DNA of 64,000 nucleotides, from the NCBI GenBank assembly GCA_035772735.1, contig JASDFA010000003.1, positions 99,920,501 through 99,984,500 on the forward strand, given 5' to 3'. This stretch comes from Datura wrightii. Taxonomy: Eukaryota > Streptophyta > Magnoliopsida > Solanales > Solanaceae. A model generated the notes under the pieces. It was not told the DNA's origin and searched no databases. It was given only the letters and a program-made list of their open reading frames with translations. Both the position numbers and the translations under genes were made by a program. Every line of letters begins with the position of its first letter. Position 1 is the first letter of the stretch. This document shows, piece after piece, positions 11,621 through 23,815 of this stretch.

Positions 11621-11866
11621 TGTAGTTTTATCAGCTTGTTGTTGTCTCTATCAGTTGAGTTGTGGCCTTATCAACCTAATCCTTATTTTATTTATATTGT
11701 TTGAGACGACCTTATCGGTCCGGAGCTTTCTATCTTATATCAGTTTTGTTGTGGTGGCCTTGTCGGCCCAACTAGTATCTTCTAGTTGAGTTCCTGTCTA
11801 GCTCAATCAAGTGAGGCACCGGGTGCCAATCGATCCTCCCCAATTTAGAGTGTGAAAAACTTCTTT
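11089..11866 (+). repeat. 3' part of a divergent Tekay-type LTR
   Basis: Contains CGGGGCCCTGTCCCGGCC and GGCACCGGGTGCCAATC motifs that occur in the same order near the ends of the 6056 and 58212 LTRs. It closes with TTTAGAGTGTGAAAAA around 11866. Its first ~313 bases duplicate 8624-8939. It is a fragment without a partner LTR. Confidence 0.65.
11582..11621 (+). repeat. Compound (TG)n(TA)n microsatellite
   Basis: About 13 TG units are followed directly by about 7 AT units, inside the LTR fragment. Confidence 0.95.
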
Positions 11867-11957
11867 TCCTTCTAAGAAGTGTGTATCTCATTCTCTAGTT
11901 TTGTATGTATCTTTCCCCGTAAATATTTTGTCACCACTAAGTAGGTTGTTGGCATAG

Positions 11958-12245
11958 ACAAACTGTGTAAGGCCGCGTCTTTTACCAGTACATAACAACA
12001 CAGAGAAATTTTATATAAGTGAGGATAGAAAAGATGATACACAAAAATGCAAGAACGTATCTCTCGATGTTATGCAAGAAGCCATTAATGTGTTGGGTAA
12101 AGAGCGCTCCGTAGAAGAGTTTTTAGTAAGATTAGAATGTGTTCTGTTAAAACATAAGGTCTCTTTCTATTTGGTGATTGTGATAAAATGCTCTGAATAT
12201 AGTATCCCCTTGAAAGAGAAAGCCAGAAAGGTAGAGCCAAAATGA
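11958..12245 (+). other. Isolated exon-like open stretch of unknown origin
   Basis: A 95-codon open frame ends in TGA at 12243-12245. The middle looks protein-like (helical, charged: VMQEAINVLGKERSVEEFLV) and is not low-complexity, unlike most chance frames nearby. A possible splice acceptor (TTTTACCAG) ends at 11989. I do not recognise the family. There is an internal ATG near 12069, but no clear promoter or partner exon. It could be a captured or relict last exon, or chance. Confidence 0.25.
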
Positions 12246-13275
12246 AGCGTTCAATTAGCACTTTTACTTGTCAAAATTTTGAATTGTAGCATAGATTATT
12301 GGAGTTGTGTTTTAGTTGAGGATATATTTGTTCAAAACCTTTTTGGGGTGAAAACGGAGCGAAAGTTATTCTCTCTGTCTTTATTTTAATCTATCAATAG
12401 TTAATTTAGTTAATCTTTGAGACTAAATTAAACTTTCTTTTTTGTGATATTTAATTAACAAAGGAAATTATATTTGCTTGTCTTGAATATTTTTGAATGT
12501 GTAATGTGTTAAATGATTTGAGATATCTTTTAAAATATTAAAATTATTATTTCTTATTATGTGTAAATTAAAATAGAACAAAACAAATAATTATAAAATT
12601 TAATGGAGGGTTGAACTTAACATTATCAAATCAATATAATTATTTTAAGAAATGGAAATTTATCATGTGTAGACTGTAGTGTACCGTTCCATGAACATCC
12701 TGTTCACAGCGCACTTCCAAGATCGGGTCATTTTTTAAATAAAACACTAGTTTTGAGCAAATTGTTGAGCACAATAATTGATGTTTACACGTCAAATATT
12801 TCAAAACAACGCTCCTTTACATACTGTTGGAATGCACTTATGGTCATGGACTCTCAAACCAGATAAGTTATCCACTTTCGTACTCCACAATCGCCAAATA
12901 GCAGCGTACAACACTTCTCTTTAGGGCAATCCTTTATCTTCTCTCCACTTTTTAAAATCCTATTATCCTCTTCAAGATAAAGCAACTCTCTCCCTTTACG
13001 CAATAATTCTCCTCATTCTTTTCTTTTATAATTTTGATTTGGTATAATTCTCTCTCTCTCTCTTCAGAGAAAAGAAATAGGCAAAGGAAAACAATAAAAG
13101 AAAGCCTCTCAGAGTTTTTTTCGTAAAGGAAAAAAGAAATAAAAATAGAGGCTTTAATATTGTTGGGTGGATAATTACAAGTCAAAATCCCCTCACAGCT
13201 TTATCCATTTGCCTCGTTTTCTGTAATTTCCGTTCTTCATACTAACAATCTTCTCCAATTTCGAAGAAACCCAAG
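12246..13275. other. Upstream region of the membrane-protein gene
   Basis: AT-rich non-coding DNA with no transposon signature that I recognise. A pyrimidine patch (CT repeats at about 13049-13066) sits ~210 bases before the ATG, which is common in plant core promoters and 5' leaders. I could not place a convincing TATA box. Confidence 0.4.
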
Positions 13276-15270
13276 ATGATGAGAAGGCAACAGGATCAAC
13301 AATCTAAGGTTTTCGAAGAACTTTCTTCGTTGATTTTAAATATCCTCCGATCACCACCGGCGCCGATTGAGTTTTACGATGATTCTTTGTCGACTCCATC
13401 GTCTTCAGGGAGGAGGACGGCGGCGTCAGGGTCGATGCAGAATATTACCCCCGCGGGATTCGCGTCTCTGCTTTTGGGGATTTCTTTTGCTTTGATGCTT
13501 TGCGGATCGGTGACTTTCTTCATTGGGTTCTTAATGATGCCATGGGTGCTTGCTTTGGTTATGGTCTTTTACGTCGCTGGGATCGTCTACAGTTTGTCTA
13601 TGATTGGACGAGCTATTTTCTCTCATATATCTTCTCCCTCGTCACCGCGAAAAGATTTTCAGCGTAAGATCACAATCTCTTTGTAGTTCTTGATTTTTTT
13701 CCTCTTTTCTCTAAATTTCGCGATTGGTCTTTTGAGGATTCCAACGGCCTGAAATATTCAAGTTGCACACCTAACGTTAGTGGCATCTACTCATATAGTT
13801 ATTGCCAAACTACACTTTTTCATTTCATATTAGCATAATGGTATTTGACATATAAATAAATTTATCATAATTCATAATCATCTTAAAGAAATTTTAGTTC
13901 TTAGCATGCCGTTTCACTCTTAAACTATAGATTTTCCGATTTCATCTTTTGAGAACGGATAGGGAGCAGAAAGAAAAGAGTATCATATACAAAATGGAAC
14001 TTAACTAATGCCAATGTTATGAGCTGCTCAGGGTTTGTTAACCTTGGTAGATTTCTTTCTTGTTTGTCTTTTTTAACTGTTGTTACTAGTTTTAATGACA
14101 ATTGCTGTAGCTAATTGACAAATCTTGATGATTATGTTATTATTGAGCTGAGTTAATTAGTAAGCTGGGTGTAGTATTTAGATTTCAAGAGATAAGTACT
14201 CTTAGGTGCATTTGGTTGGCCCTAGTTTAGAACACTTTATTGCTTCCCTTTCCGCTTAGTAGTCTCATTACTATTGTGTTAGTATTATGTATTCCTCTAT
14301 TATTTTACTACTGCTGCTATTCCTTTTTATTTTGGTTATCTCTACTATTTTTTGTTGTCAATATTTTGCCCTTTTTCAGTTTTTCAACATAGCTTTTCAT
14401 TCTTGTATTTCTCAAACTTGTTTTAAAGATGTTTTTCTTGAGCCGACTAATTTTATGAAAACAGTCTCTGTATCTTACCTGTGTACGCTCCTTTCTCCCC
14501 AAAGCCCATATATGTGATCACACTACGTATACTGTTGTTATTGTATTGAGTTTGCATAGTCATATACAGTCATATAAGTATATAAATATAAATCAGAGAT
14601 AAGTCATGTATGGTTTTGGAAATGCAATCTGTGGAAGGAATAGGGATTATTTTTTGTGAATCTAAAGCAGGAAAGGTTCAACAGTTCTTGGTACTTATAA
14701 TTGCTTTCCTTTAACATGTCGGCACACTTTGTTTTACCTAGTTGAGAAGAAAACCTTTTTTATGGTTCCAATTACCGAGTTGATACTTTAACTTTTCCAA
14801 CGGCAACAAATAGCTTCATAGTATGTGGTCTATTAAGGGTGTTTTATTGTGAAGCATTGTCATGATTTTTTCAATCTATCTGTCTAGAAAATGTTACAGT
14901 GATGTATATTGAAGTTGCTCAAGTCTTTGGTTGGATCAAGTCAGAAGTATTCTGTAAATTTGGAAGGAAAACCTCATATCCCTATGAACAAAATACTCAC
15001 AAGGAACGTGTTTTGTAATTAGGAATCAGCGTAACTTGCTCGGTGAACCTATCTCTGTTTTTGGACATTCATACTCATCTTTTAAGTTTAACCACAATAA
15101 GTTGGCTTTGTACTGCACTATGTTTTGTTCTCCTACTAGGCGTCTTTTCCTCTCAAGTATGGTTCGTGGGTGTTTTGAGAACTGATCTGGTGCAAGATGT
15201 CTTCCCACTTATATGCGACTTCTTCACTCCATTGCTTGAATTTTTAATTGCAGCCTGGAAACTTTTCTGA
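13276..15270 (+). CDS. Small two-pass membrane protein, two exons (13276-13663 and 15254-15270)
   Basis: Exon 1 gives 129 codons from ATG 13276 and ends in phase 1 at a GTAAG donor (13664). An acceptor TTTTTAATTGCAG ending at 15253 joins a 17-base last exon, which completes a proline codon and adds Trp-Lys-Leu-Phe and a stop (15268-15270), for 134 residues. Unspliced, the frame would instead stop at 13684-13686. The N terminus (1-50) is polar, with a Ser-rich, Pro-containing stretch. Two hydrophobic spans follow, about 62-88 and 90-114, joined by a very short Met-Met-Pro turn, so the protein is probably a hairpin with both ends on one side. The tail is basic (SSPRKD). GC content rises in the exon relative to its flanks, as expected for a real gene. 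It resembles small conserved plant transmembrane proteins of unknown role; I cannot name the family or a function. The surrounding retroelements offer no functional clue. Confidence 0.75.
13664..15253 (+). other. Intron of the membrane-protein gene
   Basis: 1590 bp, GTAAG to TTGCAG, T-rich throughout as is typical for dicot introns. Several 60-75 codon open frames inside it (for example 14287-14517) are T-rich chance frames and are not proposed as genes. Confidence 0.65.
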
Positions 15271-15984
15271 AGCAATTTAAATACTTGAATGGGACGGACG
15301 TTACAAGGTTGAGGAGTATGATTGATTGTTTTCGTCATTAGATGCAGCTTCCCAGCAATGTTTAGACAATGGATGTAGGAATATTGATATTAATCAATTG
15401 AGGATATTGGAAGCTGATCTTTCCCAGTGGAGCAGGGAACAACTTAGGGATTTCAAAGTGCTAAGTATATTTTTAGTTAGTACTACGTACAGAGCAGGAA
15501 GCTCACAATTTCTGTGCCTCATGTTTTTCTTATCTCAGTGCTCTATTTTATGCCTCCTTGTTCCATTAGAGATGTAGAAACGGTAGTTCCTTTTCATCCT
15601 TCAAGTAACTTTGGCCCAAGTGAAGTACGATTTGGATTATCACTGGCATTCTACTTGTGAATATTTATTTCCATCATGTATGAACATGTTAAATGTCCAT
15701 GAGAATATATAGTGAATGGCATGGTCCTGAGTCCTGACCTAGGATAATTATGTGTTTCTTTTCGGGGGGAAGTTACCCAAATACTCGCAGATAAGTTAAA
15801 AGGAAATCATAATTTACAATTATTTTTTAAATTACATAATTTATAATATATATACACACACACCCCTTATAAATGAATAAAAGGTAAATACTTTAAATAT
15901 GATTTTTTTAAATGAGGTAACTACCTATATTTCTTTCTTAAGTTAAGTAGGCTAAATATTTAATGAAATTAATTCGTACAAATT
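15271..15984 (+). other. Probable 3' untranslated region, then intergenic DNA
   Basis: Follows the stop at 15268-15270. The first ~300 bases are less AT-biased than what follows and plausibly belong to the transcript's 3' UTR. An 83-codon open frame at 15326-15577 has no start context or family match that I know. A short (TA)n(CA)n run lies at about 15847-15862. Nothing else is recognised. Confidence 0.4.
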
Positions 15985-16840
15985 CTCTATTTTTACGGTC
16001 AAACATCTCTATAGTGGCAGTGTTTGTCTGAAAACTTCCCGGGTGCTATAGTGAGGTGTTGTTATATATGTATAATAGCATTTGATATTTAAATCTCATT
16101 TAACTGTTATAAATAAAAGTATAAAAAAATATTTTTTTGTACTTTTTATTTTATAAATGAAAACAAAATGCTTGTTAAATTTAAAAGCTCAATTGCTTTT
16201 CATATTTCATTAATTAAAATTTGAAAATATCAATACATTACTAATAAATCCATAACTAGTATGTACTGGTAAAGAATTAAAATGAATGAATATATGCATT
16301 TAAACTTAATTGAATGATCGCTTACAAAAAAGGAATTGAATAATTTTGTAATCAGGTTAATGCCATATGCTTAGTTTAATAATTTTGTGTACCAAAAAAA
16401 AGGACTGTTTTGTTAACTAATTTAACAAAAAAATAGAAAGAGTGTGAATGTAAAAAAAGATAAATATTAGTAGTTGTGAAGTTACGATCATAATTGGTGG
16501 ATATTATTTTAATATAATATTTTTCTATTATATATTCGTACTTGAAATTTATTATGTGCATGACATTAATGATGATTACCGTAAATATTTTAATATTTAT
16601 TTACACATAATATATTTCTTACAGAATATTATTGAATAATATTTGAGAATAATTGTTATATATGGATAAGTTTACAAAGAGTGTACTGCTATAATGAACG
16701 TCACTGTTGTTATAGTTAGAATGTTGTTATAGAATATAGAAAAGTAAAATATAATATGAAAAAATTGATTATGGAGAAAATCAGACCATTATAGTAAATG
16801 CTATTATAACGAATGGTTGTTACAGAGAGATTTGACTTAA
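15985..16840. mobile_element. TIR-bounded non-coding element (MITE-like)
   Basis: The left end GGTCAAACATCTCTATAGTGG (from about 15999) is answered on the opposite strand at the right end by AAGTCAAATCTCTCTGTAAC (near 16837). Internal motifs about ATAGTGGC/GTTGTTATAG also recur in both orientations. It has no transposase. The target duplication is not clear to me, so the exact ends are approximate. I do not assign a superfamily. Confidence 0.5.
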
Positions 16841-17296
16841 TTTATTAGTGAGGGAATGTTATTATCAAATCTTACAAATAATTCATTATCAACACTATAA
16901 ATATTTAAATATAATAATTTACTCGCTTGATATACTTTACCGTGCTTTTTTTTTTGTTCCATCTATTCTAATAAAAATGGGGAATATACAAACGTTAATT
17001 AATTCAACACATTATATTAATGAGGAAGCACTATTGTGTATATATTTAATATATAGTATATCTTGTACAGTATATTATATATCATGTTTAGTTTATAATA
17101 TATTTAAAGATATTTTATATTAACGCTATGTATGAAATATATAATATATCGATGCATATATATGTTAAACTTAAATCTACATCAACTATTAGATAGTGTT
17201 AAATGTACTCATCTAATTACTAATATGTAATATATCATGTTCATTATAAATTATATTAATAATTTGTATTATGCTCACTATTAAGATGGAGAAAAG
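16841..17296. other. AT-rich spacer flanking the copia element
   Basis: No gene or recognised repeat. The last five bases AAAAG (17292-17296) are the left copy of the target duplication of the Ty1/copia element. Confidence 0.6.
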
Positions 17297-17621
17297 TGTG
17301 ATGAAATATATTAATTAGTGTGAATGTTCATTCCTCTGCTAATTAACTCTCACATGTCCGTGATCTTCCCCGTAATCTTTCACACCTCTACAAATTCACC
17401 CATGATTATATTTTCTTATAATGTTAATGATTATACCTTGTTATGAAAACTTTTTATGTAATCATATCTCTATGTAATTGTATAAATTAAAGGCATGAAG
17501 TATGAACGATATGAAATAGACTTGAGACATACTTGAAGATACCTAAAAATATTATCTTCTCTCTATATTTTTTGTTCACATTCTTGTTTTATATTATTAT
17601 TTTTAATTTTATTTTATAATA
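17297..17621 (+). repeat. 5' LTR of the copia element (325 bp)
   Basis: TGTGATGAAATATATT... to ...TTTTATTTTATAATA. It aligns with 30542-31408 once the 541-bp insert there is skipped. Shared landmarks include CTAATTAACTCTCACA, a TATAAAT-type box, and TATCTTCTCTCTA near the 3' end. Confidence 0.87.
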
Positions 17622-17640
17622 GGTTATCAACATAATTCTC
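17622..17640 (+). other. Primer-binding site region of the copia element
   Basis: GGTTATCAACATAATTCTC immediately follows the LTR and resembles the TATCAGCAC-type initiator tRNA-Met primer site of plant copia elements, with mutations. Confidence 0.6.
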
Positions 17641-18123
17641 TTGATGCTATCACCTCTCCATGATTGGCGATGTTCACAAATGAAACAATTCTGCTTTTCA
17701 AATAGTCAAATGTGGAGATATTCTGATATGTTTCTTGATTAGTAAATTATGTATCGTAATATCACTCTAGTAACTTACGTGGTAACACTTGATAAATTTC
17801 TATTAGAAGTTGCTATTTGCATCATTTGATTTGTCAAGTTCTAGATCTTCACCCATTGTAATAGATATAAATAGTTGAACTCTCGGATAAAATTATACCG
17901 TCCAACGCTTATAAAATAAGTTTTTCGGGGATCTGTGGGTAATAATACTCTTTTTGTGTTTCCATGAAAATCACTCTGTCAAGTGAAATAATTTCAATTT
18001 GCGCAAATATTTTATTGGAAAAATTATACAAAAGGTCCCCATAAAGTAAATTAATTATCCTAATTTATTTATTTTCTAACTAATTTTATTAAATATCTAT
18101 TTTTATTAAATTATTTATTCATA

Positions 18124-18480
18124 ATGTCTCTTTTTTTGTTTAGCATGTTGCATTATTTTTTTTTTGTCCTTTCATTTATTAGTTTGTCTCTTCATTTATT
18201 ACTTTTGTCTTTTTCTCATTTATTTTTATTCTTTTGTCCTCGTTCTTCTTCTTCTTCTTTTTTTTGGTTTTGTATTTTTTCTCATTTATTACTTTTATTA
18301 TTTTATCTCATTATATTATTTATTATATATGTCACTTGCTAACATTTTATTATTATTTGTTTTCTATTATTATTTTTTATTTTTTTTGTCTTAATTCTTC
18401 TTCTTCTTCTTTTACGGTTAGTTTATATTCTTTTTATTTTTTAATAGTTAATTTTTTCGCGCTCGATCATTTAAAAATAG
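18124..18480. repeat. T/C-rich low-complexity tract (left subterminal)
   Basis: Runs of TTTTT with TTCTTC triplets and TCATTTATT phrases. Open frames in it translate to Phe/Leu/Ser-rich strings and are not genes. The composition is complementary to 25735-26110 near the other end of the insert. Confidence 0.8.
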
Positions 18481-18662
18481 AAGTGAACTTGTTAAGGTGA
18501 TCATTAATATAAATTAATTCACAGAAAAGTAATAAATATAAAAAATACTTCAACTAATTTTCATTTATAAATGACATGTCTAAAGTCTAAACTAATCAAA
18601 TCTCTTTTTAAGTAAAATTTGAAAATTTTATAAAATAATATCGAGTAAAAAAGCTTTCAAAA

Positions 18663-19560
18663 TTATAGTAAATCAAAACACAAGAGACACTTTTCCCATT
18701 GTTGCGCCCTCATCAAAATGATCTTCAAAATAATCTTAATAAATAAATAAAAAGATACAACAATCTTGAGTTGCAAATCCACAAGCATAAATATAATTGT
18801 CTTTCCTCTCATCAGGGTGAAAAGTATGTATGATATATCATATATGAATAGCAATCTTCTCCATAATACTTATAATATTATTATTTTTGCACTGCCATCG
18901 ATGCACCAAATTTGAAAAATATTACTATATGTTATTGTTAACAGAAAGTCGCCTAAACAAATAAATACATGAAAAATAAATACAAATAACAGTGTTATTA
19001 GAATTTCCGAATTTTCAATCCACTTCAAGAAGAAAGGGATTTTCTATAAAAGATGTCATTTTTCATGTATAAAAGGTTAAATAATATGATGTGTATGATG
19101 ATGGTTAATTGAATATGATGATGTTATTTTTCATGCTTAAATGGTTAAATAATATCAACACAAAATAGGCACTTTTCCCGTTGTTGCTTCCTCATCAAAA
19201 TGGTCTCCAAAATAATCTTAATAAATAAACAAAAAGATACAACAATCTTGAATTGCAAATCCACAAGTATAAATATAGTCGTCTTTCCTCTCATTAGGGT
19301 GGAAAGTATATACGATATATCATATATGAATAGCAATATTCTCCGTAGTACTTATAATATTTTCTTTTAATTATTATTTTTGCACTGGCAGCGATGCACC
19401 AAATCTGAAAAATATTACTATATATTATCGTTAAGAGAAAGCCGGCTAAACAAATAAATACATGAAACATAAATACAAATGACAGTACTACTAGAACTTC
19501 CTAATTCTCTATCCATTTCAAGCAAAAAGGAATTTTCTATGAAAAATGGCACCATGAAAA
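18663..19560. repeat. Two-copy tandem duplication, 482-bp period
   Basis: CACTTTTCCC at 18688 and at 19170 anchor two copies. They share GATACAACAATCTTGA, GTCTTTCCTCTCAT and TGCACTGCC/GGCA..GATGCACCAAAT in order, with scattered substitutions and short indels. No convincing coding function is seen. Confidence 0.85.
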
Positions 19561-21735
19561 AAATCATAATGAAATACCTGCTACATTTCACTTTCTATTT
19601 CAGAGATATGCAACCCTGAATAATTAGATCAGAAAACTTGAATGGATTGCATAACCTTACTTATGCATCATTGGATTCATTTTGGTGAGTGAGATGTTCC
19701 TATGAGTATCTTTTAACCATTTATGCATGACAACTAATAAGCATGTGAATTTACCAATTAAAATAAATATTTAAACATCTTAATTAGGTAAATGTAGGAT
19801 GAAATATCTCGGAAGTTTAAATGTAAAAAAAAATTATTTAATGTAAAGCAGTCATGTGAAACAACGCAATATTAACTCAGGACGTTAAGATAATTTCGAT
19901 ATCCCATAACAAATCATACATACAACTTCAAACTAATCAATTAATGAAGAGATTATACTTGACTATTAAATTTTATATTGACAAAAAAGTAAAAGTTACT
20001 TTACAAAGTAAAAATAATTATACATATATACTAAAGTCATAACTAATTTGCAAAGGACCAATTATCTACTAATTACAAAGAAAAAGCGAATGTTTGGCAT
20101 GACGACCATTAACTATTATACAAAAGATACTGCTGGATAAACTTTTTACCAGGCGTTGCATAGATTTGTAAGATATAATTACTAAACCAACAAACCTAAC
20201 TATATTCTTCTATCTTGATAATATTCTCCTCCAAAAGATATATATTTTTGAAAGATCCAACACGATTGTGCTAGCATTTATGGAGGATCTAGGTTATAAT
20301 CATAAATGAAAAGCGATAGGCACGGTGACTATTTGTATAGCTAACTTAAGTATGTTTGGGATAAGGGCTTATAATTGTTGTTAATGAGACATTATTTATT
20401 GAGGTACAATAATTTATCCTAACATTATTAGGTTAAACTGGAAAGATACAACTAATATATTTCATACTTTATGCTAAAAAGAAAAATAAAAATTTATGAT
20501 AGACTTTATTGGTATACAAGTTCTTCTAACTTGGATTTTGAAAATGACTCTTGATTCAATTATGTCTATTCAAGTTGATAAATGAAACTAATATTTTCTT
20601 TGAAACTAACTTTTAGAAATGATATATATAAGTAGAAATATTTCATCAATATCTAATTTAAGGAACATAGTATTTGAAAGGCTCACACCTCCTATATAAG
20701 AGCTATCTTTGTTCTTTTTTTTTTTACTCCTTCCTTCGTTTCTATTAGTGGAAGTTCAAATCTTATTGATCACCTTAATTATCATAGTTAATGAGTATAT
20801 CATATGACTCATAAATTTCCTGCAAAAAAAAGTATTCAAGTAAGATAGTGAGTAGATGACTCCTAAGTTGGTTACATAATAGTACTATTAAGTATTTACA
20901 TCAAATATTTTCAAGCATATAAGTGCTAAGAATATATAAAAGATATAAGGAGGAAAAATAATGGATGAAATTAATAGCCATGGTTAAAATTATTGGAGAT
21001 ATACAAGAATTGAAAAACCATAAGAATAAGATACAAAAAGCAAAAGAAGATAATTATATATATTATCATGGTAAAAAGTGAATACAAAAAGGTCATTGCC
21101 TTGTTCAGATTTTAAGTAATTTACTAATTTTTGTGGGACTAATACTCTCCATTGTCTTTTTATTTTCCTAATAAAACTTTCAAAACCACCATCAAAATCA
21201 AATATGATAAAATAAATAATAAGAACATATCTGCTTCTTCAAATAAGGAGTAATATTACCAATAAATAAGTAATCAAGAAAATTATAGTCCATCAAGCAC
21301 GCGCGCCTCATAAAACAAAAGACATAACTTATTATAAAATAAAAGGACAAGAACAATTCGACAATTACATTTGATTCTTTTAATGAAACTATCAAAAGTT
21401 ACATCTCCAATTTTACTCTTAAAATATATAGCTGATAAGATACCAAATCAAACACATTCTCTTGTGATATTATTTTATTGAGATTAAGTAAATCTTTAAA
21501 TCAGTTCAGGCATGTCATGAAACAATGTTGCAGTAATTTATTTTCCTACTTCAGAGCGAAGTGTTGAAAAAAGACTCACAAAACATAGGAGCAAGAGGAA
21601 AACCATATTCAGGATTGGAATGGTTCTCCCTTTTTATAATCGAAAGAAAAAGTATTGACATGTATTTCATCATCCGCTCAACATAATCACCTAAAATATA
21701 TACATGTAACTTGACTGAAGGCGAAAATTGATCAC
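19561..21735. other. AT-rich DNA without recognisable genes
   Basis: Long A/T runs and no extended non-low-complexity frame, LTR end or RNA gene that I can identify. A 12-T run lies near 20715. Confidence 0.6.
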
Positions 21736-23815
21736 AATAAAATCACAAATCTCCTACTTGTTTAAAGTTTTTTTGGCCCTATATACATGTAATTTGAATC
21801 TTCTGGCAGAGACATAATGTTGGATGAAAAAATTATGCAGATATCTTCTTTTTTCCCATCTTCAAGTCATCCCTCAATTCCAAAATTTATTTTGAGATTC
21901 TCAAGTTATCGGCACTTTGTAAATTACTTATATGATCAAAACTTGAAGGTAATTCTAGAAAACAAATAGTAAAATGAGAAGTCCTTCATAATACCACGAA
22001 CTGCATAACAAGTAAATTGCAATGATTGACAAATTAGTTCACAAAATTTAAAACCTAACAAATCAAAAAATAGATTTGATATTTTAAGAGTTGAAATGCC
22101 ATCTAAGAAATAGACAGAAATTTGTAAAGACCCAAACACACCTTTCTCATTTGATCCACAAGACACTCTAGTCACATATAAAAAATCTTCGGACTTGTAT
22201 TATAAACTGACATATATGATTGAAAGAATTGTTTGTTTGTTTGTTGTTGGGGATATGAAAGCATAAAATTTGGATCACGAGTAACAGATGAAAATGACAT
22301 GAAGTTGATGGTAAATCATTTTAAAATTTCATTGAAAATAGAGAATACAGGTATCTCACAATAAAATAACAAATCTCTGACTTGTTTAAAGTTTTTTAGA
22401 CCCTATATACATGTAACTTGAAGCTTCTAGTAGAGACACAAAGTTGGATGCAAAAATTACGCAAATATCTTCTTTTTTTCATCTTCAAGTCATCTCTTAA
22501 TTTCAAAATCCATTTTGAGATCCTCAAGTTGTCACCAATCCGTAATTTACTTATATGATCAAAATTTACAGGTAATTCTATAAAAAGAATAGTAAAAATG
22601 AGAAGTCCATCATAGTACCACGAACTGCATAACAAAGAGATTGTAATTATTGAAAAATTAGTTCACAAAATTTAAAATCTAACAAAACGAAAAGTAGATT
22701 TGCTCCTTTAAGAGTTGAAGTGTGATCTAAGAAATATATAGAAATCTGCAAAGACCTAACACCCATTTATTTATTTGATCAAAACTTAAAGGTAATTCTA
22801 CAAACAACAGTTAACATGAGAAGCCCATCATAATAACATGAACTGCCTAACAAATAAATTGTAATGATTGACAAATTAGTACATAAAATTTAAAATCTAA
22901 CAAATAGAAAAGTTGATTTGATTGTTTAAGAGTTGAAGTGTCATCTAAGAAATAGACAGAAATTTGCAAAGACTCGAACACACCTTTGTCATTTGCTACA
23001 CAAAACACTCTAGTCATGTATGAAAAATCTCCCGACTTCTATTATAAACTGACATATACGATGGAAATATTTTTTTATTTGTTTGTTTGTTGGGATATAA
23101 GAGCATAAAATTTGGATCATGAGTAATAGATGAAAAGGGCATGAAATTGATGGTAAATCATCTAAAAACTCCCATAGAAAATAGAAAATATATGTATCTC
23201 ACAACAAAATCACAAATCTCTAACTTGTTTGCAATTTTTTAGGCCCTATATCTTCTGGTATAGATACAAAGTTGGATGAAAAAATTATGCAGATATCTTT
23301 TTTTTCCCATCTTGAAGTCATCTCTCAATCCCAAAATCCATTTTGAGATCCTCAAGTTGTCACAAATCTGTAAATTATTTGTATGATCAAAACTTGAAGG
23401 TAATTCTACAAAAAAATTAGTCAAATGAAAAGTCCATCATAACACCACAAACTGCATAACAAATAAATTGTAATGATCGAAAAATTAGTTCACAAAATTT
23501 AAAATTTAACAAATCGAAAAGTAGATTTGACCTTTAAGAGTTGAAATGTCATCTAAGAAATAGACAAAAATTTGCAAAGACTCAAATACATCTTTGACAT
23601 TTGCTCCATAGGACACTCTAGTCATGTATGAAATATCTCCTGACTTTTATTATAAACTGACATATACGATTGAAAATTTTTATGATTATTTATTTGTTGA
23701 GAATATTAAAATTTGGATCATGAATAATAGATGAAAAGACATGAAGTTAATGGTAATCATTTAAAAAGTCTCATTAAAAATAGAGAATACATGTATTTTC
23801 ATAAAAAGAGAAAAA
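21736..23815. repeat. Degenerate tandem array, ~620-bp unit, three full and one partial copy
   Basis: The phrase (A)GACC/GGCCCTATAT occurs at 21775, 22399 and 23242. The phrase GATCAAAACTT..GGTAATTCTA occurs at about 21933, 22557, 22777 and 23383. Spacings of 624, 220 and 606 show that the third copy starts mid-unit. The units also share ACGAACTGCATAACAA and TATAAACTGACATATA. Short minus-strand frames recur at the same place in each unit but are not conserved as protein. Confidence 0.82.

Noticed and set aside
15326..15577. 83-codon frame after the membrane-protein gene (SLDAASQQCLDNGCRN..)
   Set aside because: It lies where the 3' UTR is expected, has no ATG context or family that I know, and the splice joint to the stop at 15268-15270 already closes the gene. 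A separate small gene cannot be fully excluded.
18124..18500. Overlapping 72-88 codon Phe/Leu-rich frames
   Set aside because: They are translations of a T-rich low-complexity tract, open in all three phases.
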